Shown in pieces: positions 25,204 to 35,993 of a stretch of DNA of 64,000 bases (its first letter is position 1; the number at the start of each line of letters is the position of its first letter). The position numbers and the translations under genes are program-made. The notes under the pieces are model-generated. The model saw nothing but the letters and a program-made list of their open reading frames with translations, was not told the origin of the DNA and searched no databases. Source of the stretch: Pieris napi (Eukaryota > Arthropoda > Insecta > Lepidoptera > Pieridae); contig NC_062244.1 of the NCBI RefSeq assembly GCF_905475465.1, positions 12,518,001-12,582,000 of the forward strand, read 5' to 3'.

Positions 25204-25899
25204 ATTAGCAGTAGTGTTTATTAATCTTAAAGTCTCAACAACGCAATAATAAAGCGTTTTTGTATTAAAACAGCATTTAAATAATATTTAAATGATCAAA
25301 ATAATGAACAAGAATTAAGAAGTAAATAGCATTTCCAATTTCCAAATCCCAATTATTTCACAATAACAGTTTGTCATTTGTCACAAATCCTGTCGAATGA
25401 CAATTGATAACATGACTGATAACGGTAAAAGGTCAACGTTGAAAATGTTGCTTAAGTGTGAAGTTAGGTAAACCGGAAAGTGGGTTACCCTTACCCGCTA
25501 CCTCCATTGCCAAAAATTATATTTTACGCCCTTCAATAATGAATGAGTTCTTTCTTTCAACCTAAAGTGCTTAGTGCACTCGCCAGACAGTAGTAGCAGT
25601 TAGTACTTAGTAGACAGACCTTAACTTGCCCAACTACAGTATCACAGATCACTTATTGACTTGAAAATTAGGGAATTATCAATTAATATTGTTTCATTGG
25701 TTGCATAAAGATTAGACCAGCAGTAAAAATGCTGAGTCGCCAGAAACAAGTATGTATTTAAATAATTTCAATAAAATAATTAATGATGATTACTCTTTAT
25801 TAAAAATTAAATAGTGCTAATAACTGCTATTTTACCTAATATTTAATTATTATATTTTTTATTATAAATATTTTTTTGTATATAATACAAAACAAAATA
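25204..25899. other. PITP upstream region and TRAPPC13 downstream region
   Basis: The first part should contain the PITP promoter, reading leftwards, and the last part the TRAPPC13 3' UTR. A plus-strand ATG with a short open frame followed by GTATGT lies at 25729-25751 and could be the first exon of a divergent transcript (see findings). No other coding signal was seen. Confidence 0.35.
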
Positions 25900-27108
25900 T
25901 TAAAATATATATACTGATCCTAAATCATCATAATCATAGGTCCTTTTTATAAATAAATCCATTAATGATATTCCTGTAATACTATGTAAGCCCGTGTTAA
26001 CAGGTACAGCAGTTAAGTCTATATAGGTTTTACCTCCAGGTTCTAATGGTCCTAACTTTCTATTAGATATTCCACACCAAATCAAGCTAGAATCTTGATG
26101 AGATCGCAGCTTTAAAATCAAATCCAGTGTCCTTTCACTAGCATTAACAATTTTGCATTTAATATTAAATGGCTTTTCAACTGGTACTTTACTAGGCAGA
26201 TTTTCATAAGTCACCCTAATATCTCCATATTCAGGAGTCATTCTCTGTAACTGACTAGTTTGCAATCTTCCTTTCTCCCCCAAATTGGATCTCCACACAA
26301 TATCTAGCTTTCCAATATTTTTGGCAGCTGCTATTAATTTAATATCTGAAGCAATATTAGGTTTAGGAGATAGACAATAAAGATACTGACAGCTTTCTTG
26401 AGTTTGCAGTAAAGTAACATCACCAAAAACTGACTTTCCATCTGATGTTTCATTTAAAGATTTAACTATAAACTGCTGGGAACTTTCAAGAGAAACTTGC
26501 TCAAGTATTATTGAACCCGATGTTATATTTTGAACTTGAGCTTCAAGAAAAACTTCATCAGATTCAGCATTGTAAAACTTGGTTTTGACATCTAAAGGTT
26601 TCATTACTTCGAATTTGAAGAACTTTCTAAAAGATGCTAGAGTGTTATAATTTGACATATATGTTACTTCACAGACTAAGATGTGGGTTCCCAAATCCTT
26701 TACTTCATGGTGTATAACATCACCTAATGTTTCATCCACATCTAGCATTACAGAGGATTGGTGCTGTTGAGTCGAAAGTGGGATTCTTTGTGAACTGGTT
26801 TGTAAATCTGCTTTGATAGATACACTTTGAACAGGTTGATTTGTCTCGTTGTGAACACACACATAACACGAGAAAGTTTCTCCTAAGTAAATATTACCAA
26901 AACTTTGAGGCAGCAGTAAAAATTGTCCAGCAGCAAGTGTCTCCATGCCAACAACAGATGTTGCATCATCCTTTAAGTAGTTATTCAGTATATTCCCTGG
27001 TAGGTCTTTAAAATCACAGGTTACTATTTTAGGGCTTATGAGGGCTGGTTTTGTAAGCCTCATTACCTTTAGTGCTACTAAATGGTCCATTCCTTCTTTA
27101 TTTTCCAT
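25900..27108 (-). CDS. TRAPPC13: TRAPP complex subunit 13 (TRAPPC13)
   Basis: A single uninterrupted reading frame of 402 residues matches TRAPPC13, a subunit of the TRAPP tethering complex that acts in ER-Golgi and autophagic membrane traffic. It starts MENKEGMDHLVALKVMRLTK. It carries the family stretches QFLLLPQSFGNIYLGETFSC and, further on, VKDLGTHILVCEVTY. The beta-sandwich repeats typical of the family follow, ending with a GGKTYIDLTAVPVNTGLHSI segment. Length is close to that of animal orthologues. No introns are present. The first ATG is kept because the codons after it already read as the conserved N terminus. It lies downstream of PITP on the same strand, about 0.7 kb away. Confidence 0.9.
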   Translation of the reverse strand: MENKEGMDHLVALKVMRLTKPALISPKIVTCDFKDLPGNILNNYLKDDATSVVGMETLAAGQFLLLPQSFGNIYLGETFSCYVCVHNETNQPVQSVSIKADLQTSSQRIPLSTQQHQSSVMLDVDETLGDVIHHEVKDLGTHILVCEVTYMSNYNTLASFRKFFKFEVMKPLDVKTKFYNAESDEVFLEAQVQNITSGSIILEQVSLESSQQFIVKSLNETSDGKSVFGDVTLLQTQESCQYLYCLSPKPNIASDIKLIAAAKNIGKLDIVWRSNLGEKGRLQTSQLQRMTPEYGDIRVTYENLPSKVPVEKPFNIKCKIVNASERTLDLILKLRSHQDSSLIWCGISNRKLGPLEPGGKTYIDLTAVPVNTGLHSITGISLMDLFIKRTYDYDDLGSVYIF

Positions 27109-27654
27109 TTTCGCTTAGATACCTTCTGTGAGCGAAATAAATAGAAATCCTCAACAATTAATAGCTTATTTCATATTGTTCATAGTAGTTATTAGAATTA
27201 AAGATCAATATTGCTTAATTAATGGATGAACAACAAATGAGCATTCTTCTTTTTCTAGTCTATGAAGGATCAAGTACAGATAGTAGATACTAAATTATTG
27301 TCTTGATTTGTTTTGGCATTGTATAGTAACTAGGCGAAAGTCTCACTTGTTGAAATAAATTTTTCATATTTTGATATCAAATTGATATTATCAATTTTTA
27401 TTTTTTATGTTCATATTATGTTGGCCTGGCGTATTACGTGAAAATACTTTTTTCGTGTTCGTCCAAAGACCAAACGGGTCGGCCAAAGCTTTTCGACAAC
27501 CTCAAACAGTCAAACCGGCGTAGTCTGGCGCATATCATTCAAATTATTACGAGTAATGCAATATAGTCTTGTGATATAGAGAATTACATTACTTTAGGAT
27601 ACTATACCTATTAAATATATATTGATGCATAAGTTAATTGAGTCTTAGCCCTTA
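27109..27654. other. TRAPPC13 upstream region
   Basis: This AT-rich sequence is likely to hold the TRAPPC13 promoter, reading leftwards. No TATA box or initiator could be assigned with confidence. A less AT-rich patch at about 27460-27530 has no coding signal. Confidence 0.3.
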
Positions 27655-28025
27655 GTTAGTTATACTTCTTTAGGCGCGTTGTGAAAAATTGATGAGAGTG
27701 AAATTTGAAGATGCGCGCGCACCGTGACACAAAATTAACAGAATTAATTTGCCCACGGAAGATGCTACGGCATTGGACATAATTTAAAAACAACATTCGA
27801 ATAATAATAGAATTTACGTTACACTTAATGTAAGAGAATAATAATAAATATTTATTTATTTAATTTTTCAAATGTAAACTGTACTTTATTGACTATAATG
27901 ACTCCTTTTCCAGTCTTTGATTATTTAATTGTAATTAATTATTTGCATGCAATCAAAAACTATTTTTAATAATGCCAAAGAAGTATAACTTCTTACGCGC
28001 GTACATAAGTACACGCACCCTTTTT
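27655..28025 (+). mobile_element. MITE, first copy of a tandem pair
   Basis: This non-autonomous element of about 370 bp has AGTTATACTTCTTTAGGCGCG at its left end and AAGAAGTATAACTTCTTACG near its right end, an inverted pair. The body contains GTGACACAAAATTAACAGAA, GATGCTACGGCATTGGACAT and an AATAATAATAAAT run. A second, closely similar copy begins immediately after it in the same orientation. It carries no open frame. Confidence 0.65.
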
Positions 28026-28329
28026 GAAGTTATACTTCTTTAGGCGCGCTATGAAAAATTGATGAGAGTGAAATTTTACGATACACGCGCACCGTGACAC
28101 AAAACTAACAGAATGAAGTTGCCCACGGAAGATGCTACGGCATTGGACATAATTTAAAGACAACATTCGAATAATAATAGAATTTATGTAAGTTAATGTA
28201 GAGAATAATAATAAATATTTATTTATTTAATTTTTCTAATGTAAACTGAACTTTATTGATTATAATAAATCCTTTTCCAGTCTTTGATTATTTAATTGTA
28301 ATTAATTATTTGCATGCAATCAAAAACTA

Positions 28330-29667
28330 CACTCGTGAGCAAACAAATCGACTCAAGCGCTACCTCTGCATTCAAAGATTGTTTTAAGTGAAAGTATACA
28401 ACATTTTAATAAAAATGATATGTCATTTGAAAGCTTGAAACCTAAGCTTTGAAAAAAACTTCAACACGATTAAATAAGACAACTACCAACATAAAATTTG
28501 CGCAATTAGGGCGTATGGGACAAATTACTCACTAAGCTACCAGCCAGTTGCGTTACCCTCTACCCCTATAAAACCCCCGTTACCCTTCAACCCTTATCAG
28601 TCGCTTATCAACAGTTGACCGATACACATCTCCGCAACCTGCATTCATTTTTTTCGAGAAACCATGGATACCACACCTCGAGAAGCCGCTCAAGTTTTTG
28701 CCTTATTGCAACAAGGACTCAGTCAGCGAATAGTCGCTTCCCAGCTTCACTTGAGTCAGTCTGCTGTATCCCAAATATACAGACGATAGACAAGAGACTG
28801 GAGCAATTACTGAGCAATTACTGGAGGCCGGGTCTACAGGCGTCCGGGAGAGTGATTTTCCCAATGCTGATTCGCAGAAATCGTTGCCTATGGTGGCGGT
28901 TGTTGCATGATGTGCGCTGGTATCTCGTTGGAGGGTAAAACCCAGCTCATTTTCGTGCCTAGAGTAGGCCGAAGAGCAGGACTGACACCTGATGGGTACA
29001 TCACAAATATTCTCCTGGAACATGTTGTGCCCTACGCAGGATTTGTTGACGAAGACTTCATCCTAATGCATGACAATGCTCGATGCCACACAGCGCGCGT
29101 TACTCAGCAGTTTCTTCGAGAAGTCGATTTGCGCACAATGGACTGGCCTGCGCTCAGTCCAGACATAAATCCCGTCGAGCATTTATGGGATGAGCTCAAA
29201 CAAAGGGTTCTAGCAAGAAATCCAGCCCATTCGAGCCTTGAAGAATTGACAGCAATTGGCAGCTTTGTTAGAGGAGTGGGAAGGTATTCCTCAAGACACC
29301 GTCAAAAAATTCATAAGGTCTGTGAAGAACCGAATACGGGCCGAATAAGGGTTATGGGGGGCAATACTAAATAGTGAACCAATAAATGTTATACTCTTTA
29401 AGAAAAAAAACGTTCTTTATTTGTCAATTCTGAACACAACTCCTTTACTCAAAACCCCATTTTTCCCCCATTTAAGTTCAGACACCAATAATAAAAAAAG
29501 GATACATGGTTATTAATAATGATGACATCTTATAAAAGCTGAAGTTTTAAGCTTTTAAATGACATATCATTTTTATTAAAATGTTGCATACTTTCACTTA
29601 AAACAACAATCTTTGAATGCACTCAATGCAGAGGTAGCGCTTGAGTCGATTTTTTTGCTCGCGAGTG
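28330..29667 (+). mobile_element. Tc1-like transposon inserted in the MITE
   Basis: This 1,338-bp element is flanked by TA duplications (28328-28329 and 29668-29669). Its inverted terminal repeats are long, about 100 bp: CACTCGTGAGCAAACAAATC at the left pairs with CACTCGCGAGCAAAAAAATC read inwards from the right. The two repeats continue to match through CGACTCAAGCGCTACCTCTG, apart from small indels. It contains broken transposase pieces and is not autonomous. Confidence 0.85.
28664..29374 (+). pseudogene. Broken Tc1-like transposase
   Basis: Two pieces remain. The first, 28664-28789, encodes 41 residues with a helix-turn-helix-like region (LSQRIVASQLHLSQSAVSQI) before a stop. The second, from about 28907 to 29374, encodes the C-terminal half of the catalytic domain with LMHDNARCHTA (second Asp) and SPDINPVEHLWDELKQRV (Glu). 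The region between them, which should hold the linker and the first catalytic Asp, is deleted and frame-shifted. The product cannot be a working transposase. Confidence 0.8.
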
Positions 29668-29723
29668 TATTTTTAATAATGCCAAAGAAGTATAACTTTT
29701 ACGCGCGTACATACGCACCTTTT

Positions 29724-32700
29724 TTTTCTGGATTCAGTTACTGAAAACAACTCCTACCTCCTCTTACTCCTTAAATTTCAATAATAAAATCAATAATAAG
29801 CATATTTTAAATTTAGTACATCAGAATATTCAGGGTTTGATGGGTAAAGAATTGGAGTTGGAGTAGTTCATGAACTGTAATAACATTGATATCTTATGTA
29901 TTACTGAACATTGGTTAAAGGACCACCAGTTCATGTTTAGCTTCAACAATCATCTGGTAGCCAGCTCCTTCAGCAGAATTAATTTAATACGTGGAGGCTC
30001 TTTAATTATTGCTCGGAATAATCTTAAATTTAAAGAACGTACCGACATAGTGAGCATGTCTGTTGAGCGAGTTGCTGAGATAGCATGTATTGAGCTTGAG
30101 CAGTTCATTGTATTGAGTGTATACAGGCCCCCTAGTGCTTTATATGATAATTTTGAAAAAATCCTAGAAGATGTATTAATAAAAATATCTAATACTAATA
30201 AAACAGTTGCCGTCTGTGGAGACTTTAATATTAACTTATTAGATAAATCTAGTATTGTTAATAGATTTTTAATCTTATTGAAATCATATAATTTATATAA
30301 TATTTTCCTTGAGCCAACTAGAATAACTGCCACCAGTGCCACTTGTATTGACAATGTTTTTACAAATGTGAAGCCAACTTTCTATTCAATTATTAATCTG
30401 TTAGATTCAGATCACTGTGGCCAGTTGGTTTCATTTACTAAAGACATTGTTAAAGCAAATCGAAAACATGTTAATTTTGTTCCAGTAACCAGTTATCGTT
30501 TAGAACTTTTTAAAAATAATTTAAATGAAAAACTGCCTGGTTTGCCTTATCACAATAACCCTGACCAAGCTTACTCTTCATTATTTAACATGATTAATTC
30601 TCAGTTTAAGAAGGTTTTTACATCTAGATCAGTTTCTGTTAGTGATCGAGTTTTGTTTAGTGACTGGGCAACACCAGGTATTTTTAAAAGCAGAATAAGA
30701 TTATTTGAATTATATAATGAAAGGAACCATGATCATAGTGAAAGGTTTAGGGAGTATGTTAAAAATTACTCTAAGACTTTTAAGAGAGCCTGCGCTGCCG
30801 CAAAATCTTTACACATTAAAAACAAAATACGATCTTCTGCAAACAAAATTAAAACTACTTGGAATATTATTAATTCTGAAATAGGAAGAACCACAGTTAA
30901 GAATAATGATTTTCATCTTAAAATTAATGATATAGATGTTAGGGCGGATTTGGAGGTGGCAACCGAGTTTGAATCTTTTTTCACTAATATTCCTGTATTA
31001 ACAACTCAAACTTTGTTGTCGTCTTCCGGCTCCGCATACAACATACTTAAAGACTGTGTCGCAGAATGTGGGACAAGTTTTGAATTTACAGATGTTAGTG
31101 CTAAGGACATTCTAGATGCATTTAAAGATTTGGAAGTAAAAAAGTCCACCGATCTTTGGGGGTTGTCAGTTCAAATAATATCCTCAATAATTGAATGTAT
31201 TTCCCCATTTCTGGCAATTGTGTTCAACTCTTGTGTCGCATCTGGTGTGTTTCCGGACTTAATGAAGTTAAGCAAGGTGATTCCACTCTTCAAATCTGGT
31301 AGTACAACCGATCCTACGAATTTTCGCCCTATCTCAATTTTGCCTACACTGAGCAAAATTTTTGAGAAAATAATTTTAAAGCAAATGCTAAAGCATTTTA
31401 ACAGACAGAATCTTTTTCACTCCAAACAATTTGGATTTACTAAGGGTCGGTCTACTGCTGATGCAGGTGTGGAACTACTCAAAAATGTATTCGAGGCTTG
31501 GGAGAATTCACAGGATGCTTTAGGCATATTCTGTGACTTGTCCAAAGCTTTTGACTGTGTTTGCCATGACACACTTATCAAGAAACTACACCACTATGGC
31601 GTTAGAAATAAGGCTCTTAGACTTCTCAGTTCATATTTAGACAATAGAATACAAAGTGTAGATATTAATGGCAAAAAATCTAAAGGATCTGTGGTAACTA
31701 TGGGTGTTCCGCAGGGTTCAATTCTAGGTCCTTTCTTATTCCTTATCTATATCAATGATTTACCTTTTTGTGTAAGGGATGATCACAAAATCCTATTATT
31801 TGCGGATGACACTTCGCTTGTCTTTAAAGTTAAGCGTCAACTTGAAAATTTTGACCAAGTTAATTTGGCACTATCTAAGGTTGTCCATTGGTTTAATGTT
31901 AATAATCTGCTTTTGAACTCAAGTAAAACTAAATTAATAAAATTTTCTACGCCTAATGTGAGGCAGCTAAGCACCAATGTACAACTGAATGGAGTAGAGT
32001 TGGACCCTGTTGAGTCAACTGTTTTTCTTGGCATTACTGTTGACGCCAAACTACAGTGGGGCCCACACATTAACAAATTGTCTGGAAGGCTCAGTTCAGC
32101 TGCTTATGCTGTAAGGAAAATTAGACAAATTACTGATGTGGATACAGCCAGAATTGTTTATTTCAGTTATTTTCATAGCTTGATGACGTACGGCATTCTC
32201 CTTTGGGGAAACTGTGCGGATATTAATACAATCTTCTTATTACAAAAAAGAGCTGTTCGCGCTATATATAACTTAGGTCCTAGAGTTTCTCTCCGAGAGA
32301 AATTCAAAGAGATAAACATTCTGACTGTAACTTCACAATATATTTTTGAAAATTTACTTTATGTTCACAAAAACGAACCGGATTTTGTCAAATTGTCTGA
32401 TCTTCACTCCCGAAATACTAGGAACAAAAATAATTTAACAGTTCATGCTACTCGCCTTCATAGAATAAGCAACTCGTTCATGGGTCAATGTATACGCTTT
32501 TACAATAAACTTCTTATGGATGTTCGTAAACTTCCCCTTAAGAAATTTAAATTTTTTATTAAATCAAAATTTATTAACTAAAGGATATTACAGGATATCC
32601 GATTATTTAAATGATAGAAACGCCTGGGATTGAGCTGCTCGCTTATACAGCTATCGCTTGTGTTTTTTTTAAGCTGTCTTTCACTTTTTTTTTTTTTTTT

Positions 32701-33428
32701 TTGCATGTTGTACATTTTTACAATCTGACATGTCTCGTGCTTTTGCATATGCATTTTATTTTATTCTATTGACATGTTTGTGCTTAGTGCATATTCATTT
32801 TTTCTTTTTCTACAATACTGACATGTTTTGTGCTTTTGCATACAATATTTTACACTTTGACATGCCAAGTGAATAATGTTTATATTACGATTATATTTTT
32901 CAATTTCATTATTTTTTCCTTGCTTTAAGGTACACCTTAAAAATACATTTTGTATCCATTGTAGGTGTAAACATTATGCGGGTATATCATAAACTCTTTT
33001 GCTTGATTTATAATTTGATACATTTTAGTCTATAGTTATTTTGGGCTGGCGATCTGAGTGAGTTGTTGCCCCACATATTTTTATGGTGTCACTGGCGGTA
33101 CTGTTGTGTATCGGGTTATGCAGCTCCCTCAAAAATGGTTGAGCTGCATGAGCTATTCGGGGCATACTTGCCGTCTGCTGGCACAGGCTTGCTCAGATCG
33201 ATCTGGTTCTTTCTTCCAAAGACCAGTCCAGTAAATACTCTGCATTTATTTACACCAATTTATTATTGTATTATCTGGACTATAAAAGAGACTAAGACCC
33301 CCGAGTTTGTTTCGACATTTCTTCTCAGGGCAGTCAGTTAGGAAATGTCGACTTCATCTAGTTTAGGAAGACATTGTAAAAGTGATTTATATAGTCCTAC
33401 TTGCAAGAATAAACTATTTCATTTCATT
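29724..33428 (+). mobile_element. Non-LTR retrotransposon (Jockey/CR1-like LINE)
   Basis: This LINE is truncated at its 5' end and abuts the right end of the second MITE. It contains an endonuclease-reverse transcriptase frame, a 3' UTR with a run of about 20 T at 32682-32702, and a 3' end made of ATTTC repeats (ACTATTTCATTTCATTTCA), typical of such elements. The frame is already open from the left boundary, so the missing 5' part includes the true start. No target-site duplication could be recognised. Confidence 0.8.
29870..32581 (+). pseudogene. LINE endonuclease/reverse transcriptase ORF
   Basis: The 903-codon frame encodes an apurinic-type endonuclease domain (NIDILCITEHWLKD, VYRPPSALYDNF, VAVCGDFNINLL and SDHC). 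A reverse transcriptase follows (NFRPISILPTLSKIFEKI, then FCDLSKAFDCVCHDTL, GVPQGSILGPFLFLIYINDL and FADDTSLV). The frame continues upstream to about 29724, but a TAG at 29864-29866 interrupts it inside the endonuclease, just before the ATG at 29870. Only that one stop was seen. Clade assignment within the Jockey/CR1 group is uncertain. Confidence 0.85.
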
Positions 33429-33433
33429 TCAAA

Positions 33434-33965
33434 ATAAATATACATAATATACAAAACAAAGATAGGAAATCTTTCCTCGTAAGTTATTCGAGTAGATGTA
33501 TGTGACATCTAACTCGAATACTCTTCTATTGCATTTGTATTTTTATATCGCTGTTTCACTTTCGGAATCAATATTGTTTAAAATCCAATCTACTACGTGC
33601 TTAGTCTTTGCCTTATATGTTATATTATTATGTGACACAGTGACAGTGACTTTAACTTTATGGTTTCCATCTGTCATCTGTGTGATAGATGAGAAAATTA
33701 CTGATTCAAGTTTTGTGACCAATTTATCTGTAATGCTTAGTGTGTACGAATTTATCTAATCAAATATAAATCGTCTACATTGAATATCTTATACAATACG
33801 ATGCTTTTTAAAATATAACTATAAATTCAAGAATTATTACGTGTTTAACTATGTGTAATCTCTTTATGTCACCACTGTGTTTACACTGATGTGGCCCAAT
33901 AGAGTGGGTTTATAAATTTCAAGTTTTTTACTATGTTCTTACAAAACTAATATATTTTTTTAAAA
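33434..33965. other. Derlin-2 upstream region
   Basis: The region between the LINE and the Derlin-2 start codon presumably holds the promoter and 5' UTR. Short open frames here have no recognisable content. No TATA box was assigned. Confidence 0.35.
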
Positions 33966-35616
33966 ATGGCATATCAATCCCTCTTGCAAGAATATATGCT
34001 CATACCTCCTGTTACTAGGGCTTATACTACAGCTTGTGTCATCACTACATTGGCTGTGGTAAGTATTCTTTATTGCCTTGGGATGATGAAAATTTTAAAT
34101 GTCCTTCTTTCAATTTTCTGAAACCATGTATAGAAAAAAGTATCCTCTGCCAACTACTGAAAAAAGGCAATCTCTGGGCCAGTTGTGATCTGTTTTATGC
34201 TAAAGAAATTATAGTATCTTATAAAGCAAAATTACAATGAACTATGACAATGTTTGCACTTCCTAATTAAAGGAATTACTAACTCTGTATTAATATTATT
34301 TTTCAGCAACTAGACCTAGTGTCACCATTTCAACTATATTTTAATCCCACACTGATTTTGACAAGATACCAAATATGGAGATTTTTAACAACATTCCTTT
34401 TCTTTGGAAACTTAGGATTTAATTTCTTATTCAATATGATATTTACATATAGATATTGTAGAATGTTAGAAGAAGGCTCATTTAGAGGAAGAACAGCTGA
34501 TTTTGTTGTTATGTTTATTTTTGGTGCTGTGTTAATGATTGTATCCTTTTGTATTGTATTGATTGTATTAATTATTTAATATGTTATTTCACTTGAAAAT
34601 TTGTCTTCAATTTTCAAATTGGATTGGTTTAGGTTTGGAAAGCCCAGACTAATTATTTAGATAATTTGAATGAAATTTATATGACTATTACAGTTTCTAC
34701 ACATATTACAATTTGCACAACTTACATCATTTTGTATTTCATCAAAAGTAAGACTAAAGTAAAATTAATAGGAATGTGAGAAAATACTAGTAAGTTTTGT
34801 CACAATAAATGAGGGTATAATTTTTTATATATTATTCCTTAACAGTTTTTCAGCTTTGTGCATTTTTTATTAATAACTTATTATTCTTAGGACAAGCTTT
34901 CACTATAATGATTGTATATGTGTGGTCTCGTCGAAATGTATTTATACGTATGAACTTCTTTGGACTGATGAACTTCCAGGTATATATTTTATTATAACTT
35001 TAAATGCACATATATAATTTTTAATGACTTACTTCAATTCCTTTGCAGGCTCCATACTTGCCATTTGTTTTACTTGGATTTTCTGTACTTTTGGGTAATT
35101 CAATATCTGTGGATTTAGTGGGCATGGCTATTGGACACATATATTTCTTCCTAGAAGATGTTTGGCCTAGACAGGCTAGAGGACAAAAGCTTTTGAAGAC
35201 ACCACAATTCCTGTTAGTATATAGCATTGCATGGTTTACTATGTTTAAATTTAAGCACTATAGCAATGTCAGCATATCCCTGTAGTACAAGCTAAAGAAA
35301 ATATCTTTACTTATAAGTACAATGTTCTTAAAATCTCTACTTCATAAGCTATGTTTTCCTTTACAAGTGATTCTATATTAGTCTAATTTTGATAACATTA
35401 TTGAAACTATTACTACTAATATTTATATTTATATATTTTCATATATAAATATTAGTTTTACTTTAAAGTTATTTTTTTTATTTCAGCAAAATGTTGTTTG
35501 ATCCAGAACCAGAGAGAGAATATGAACCATTACCAGAATTAGCAAATGTGAGGCCAGGGGGCTTTAATTGGCGTCGTCAACAGGAGCAAAACGCCAATGA
35601 AGGTGATGCATTATGA
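33966..35616 (+). CDS. Derlin-2, ER-associated degradation membrane protein
   Basis: Five exons join in frame: 33966-34058, 34307-34540, 34854-34979, 35049-35212 and 35487-35616, giving 248 residues. Derlin-2 is a rhomboid-like pseudoprotease of the ER membrane that helps move misfolded proteins to the cytosol for degradation. Diagnostic stretches are MAYQSLLQEYMLIPPVTRAY at the N terminus, the WR loop in TRYQIWRFLTTFLFFGN, and NLLFLGQAFTIMIVYVWSRR. The GxxxG helix reads LVGMAIGHIYFFLED. The C terminus reads RPGGFNW and then a glutamine-rich tail, without the usual glycine-rich p97-binding ending. The third exon is placed at the second of two possible acceptors because only that one avoids extra residues. 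A polyadenylation signal follows at 35651. Confidence 0.93.
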
Positions 35617-35650
35617 ATTATGACTAAGTCAAAGTACAAGTTGAGCCAAA

Positions 35651-35656
35651 AATAAA
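35651..35656 (+). promoter_or_regulatory. Polyadenylation signal AATAAA of Derlin-2
   Basis: A canonical AATAAA lies 35 bases after the Derlin-2 stop codon, followed by AT-rich sequence. Confidence 0.5.
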
Positions 35657-35993
35657 TTATATTTTATAAATATGGAGTGTGGGTTATTAGCACAAAAATA
35701 GTTTCCAAGATGATATTTTTTTCATGGTACGCGTGCATAAGAGTAACTAATTTTACATTAAATAAATATTATATTATAAAATGTGTTTAACTTAATTTAA
35801 ATTTAGTCCCCTTTGTTTATTTCCTATTAAAAGAGAATTAAAACAATAGTAAGGTTTATTTGTCGTAATTTATTACCAATTCTTCTACATAATTTACAAT
35901 TAATCATACATAAGACTATCAAAAATTACAATAAGAAAAAAATTAGGTCAAGTAAGTAGGTTCTTATACAAAAACTTTCACAGTGGTCAACTG

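Larger units (their letters stand above)
28026..29722 (+). mobile_element. MITE, second tandem copy, split by a Tc1-like element
   Basis: The left part (28026-28329) repeats the first copy nearly base for base. It is broken after AATCAAAAAC-TA and resumes at 29668 with TA-TTTTTAATAATGCC. Joining the two sides reproduces the intact sequence of the first copy around 27950-27975. The right end (AAGAAGTATAACTTTTACGC) has lost three bases compared with copy 1. Confidence 0.65.

Noticed and set aside
30000..32076. Minus-strand open frames of 61-134 codons within the LINE
   Set aside because: They are shadows of the long plus-strand endonuclease-reverse transcriptase frame.
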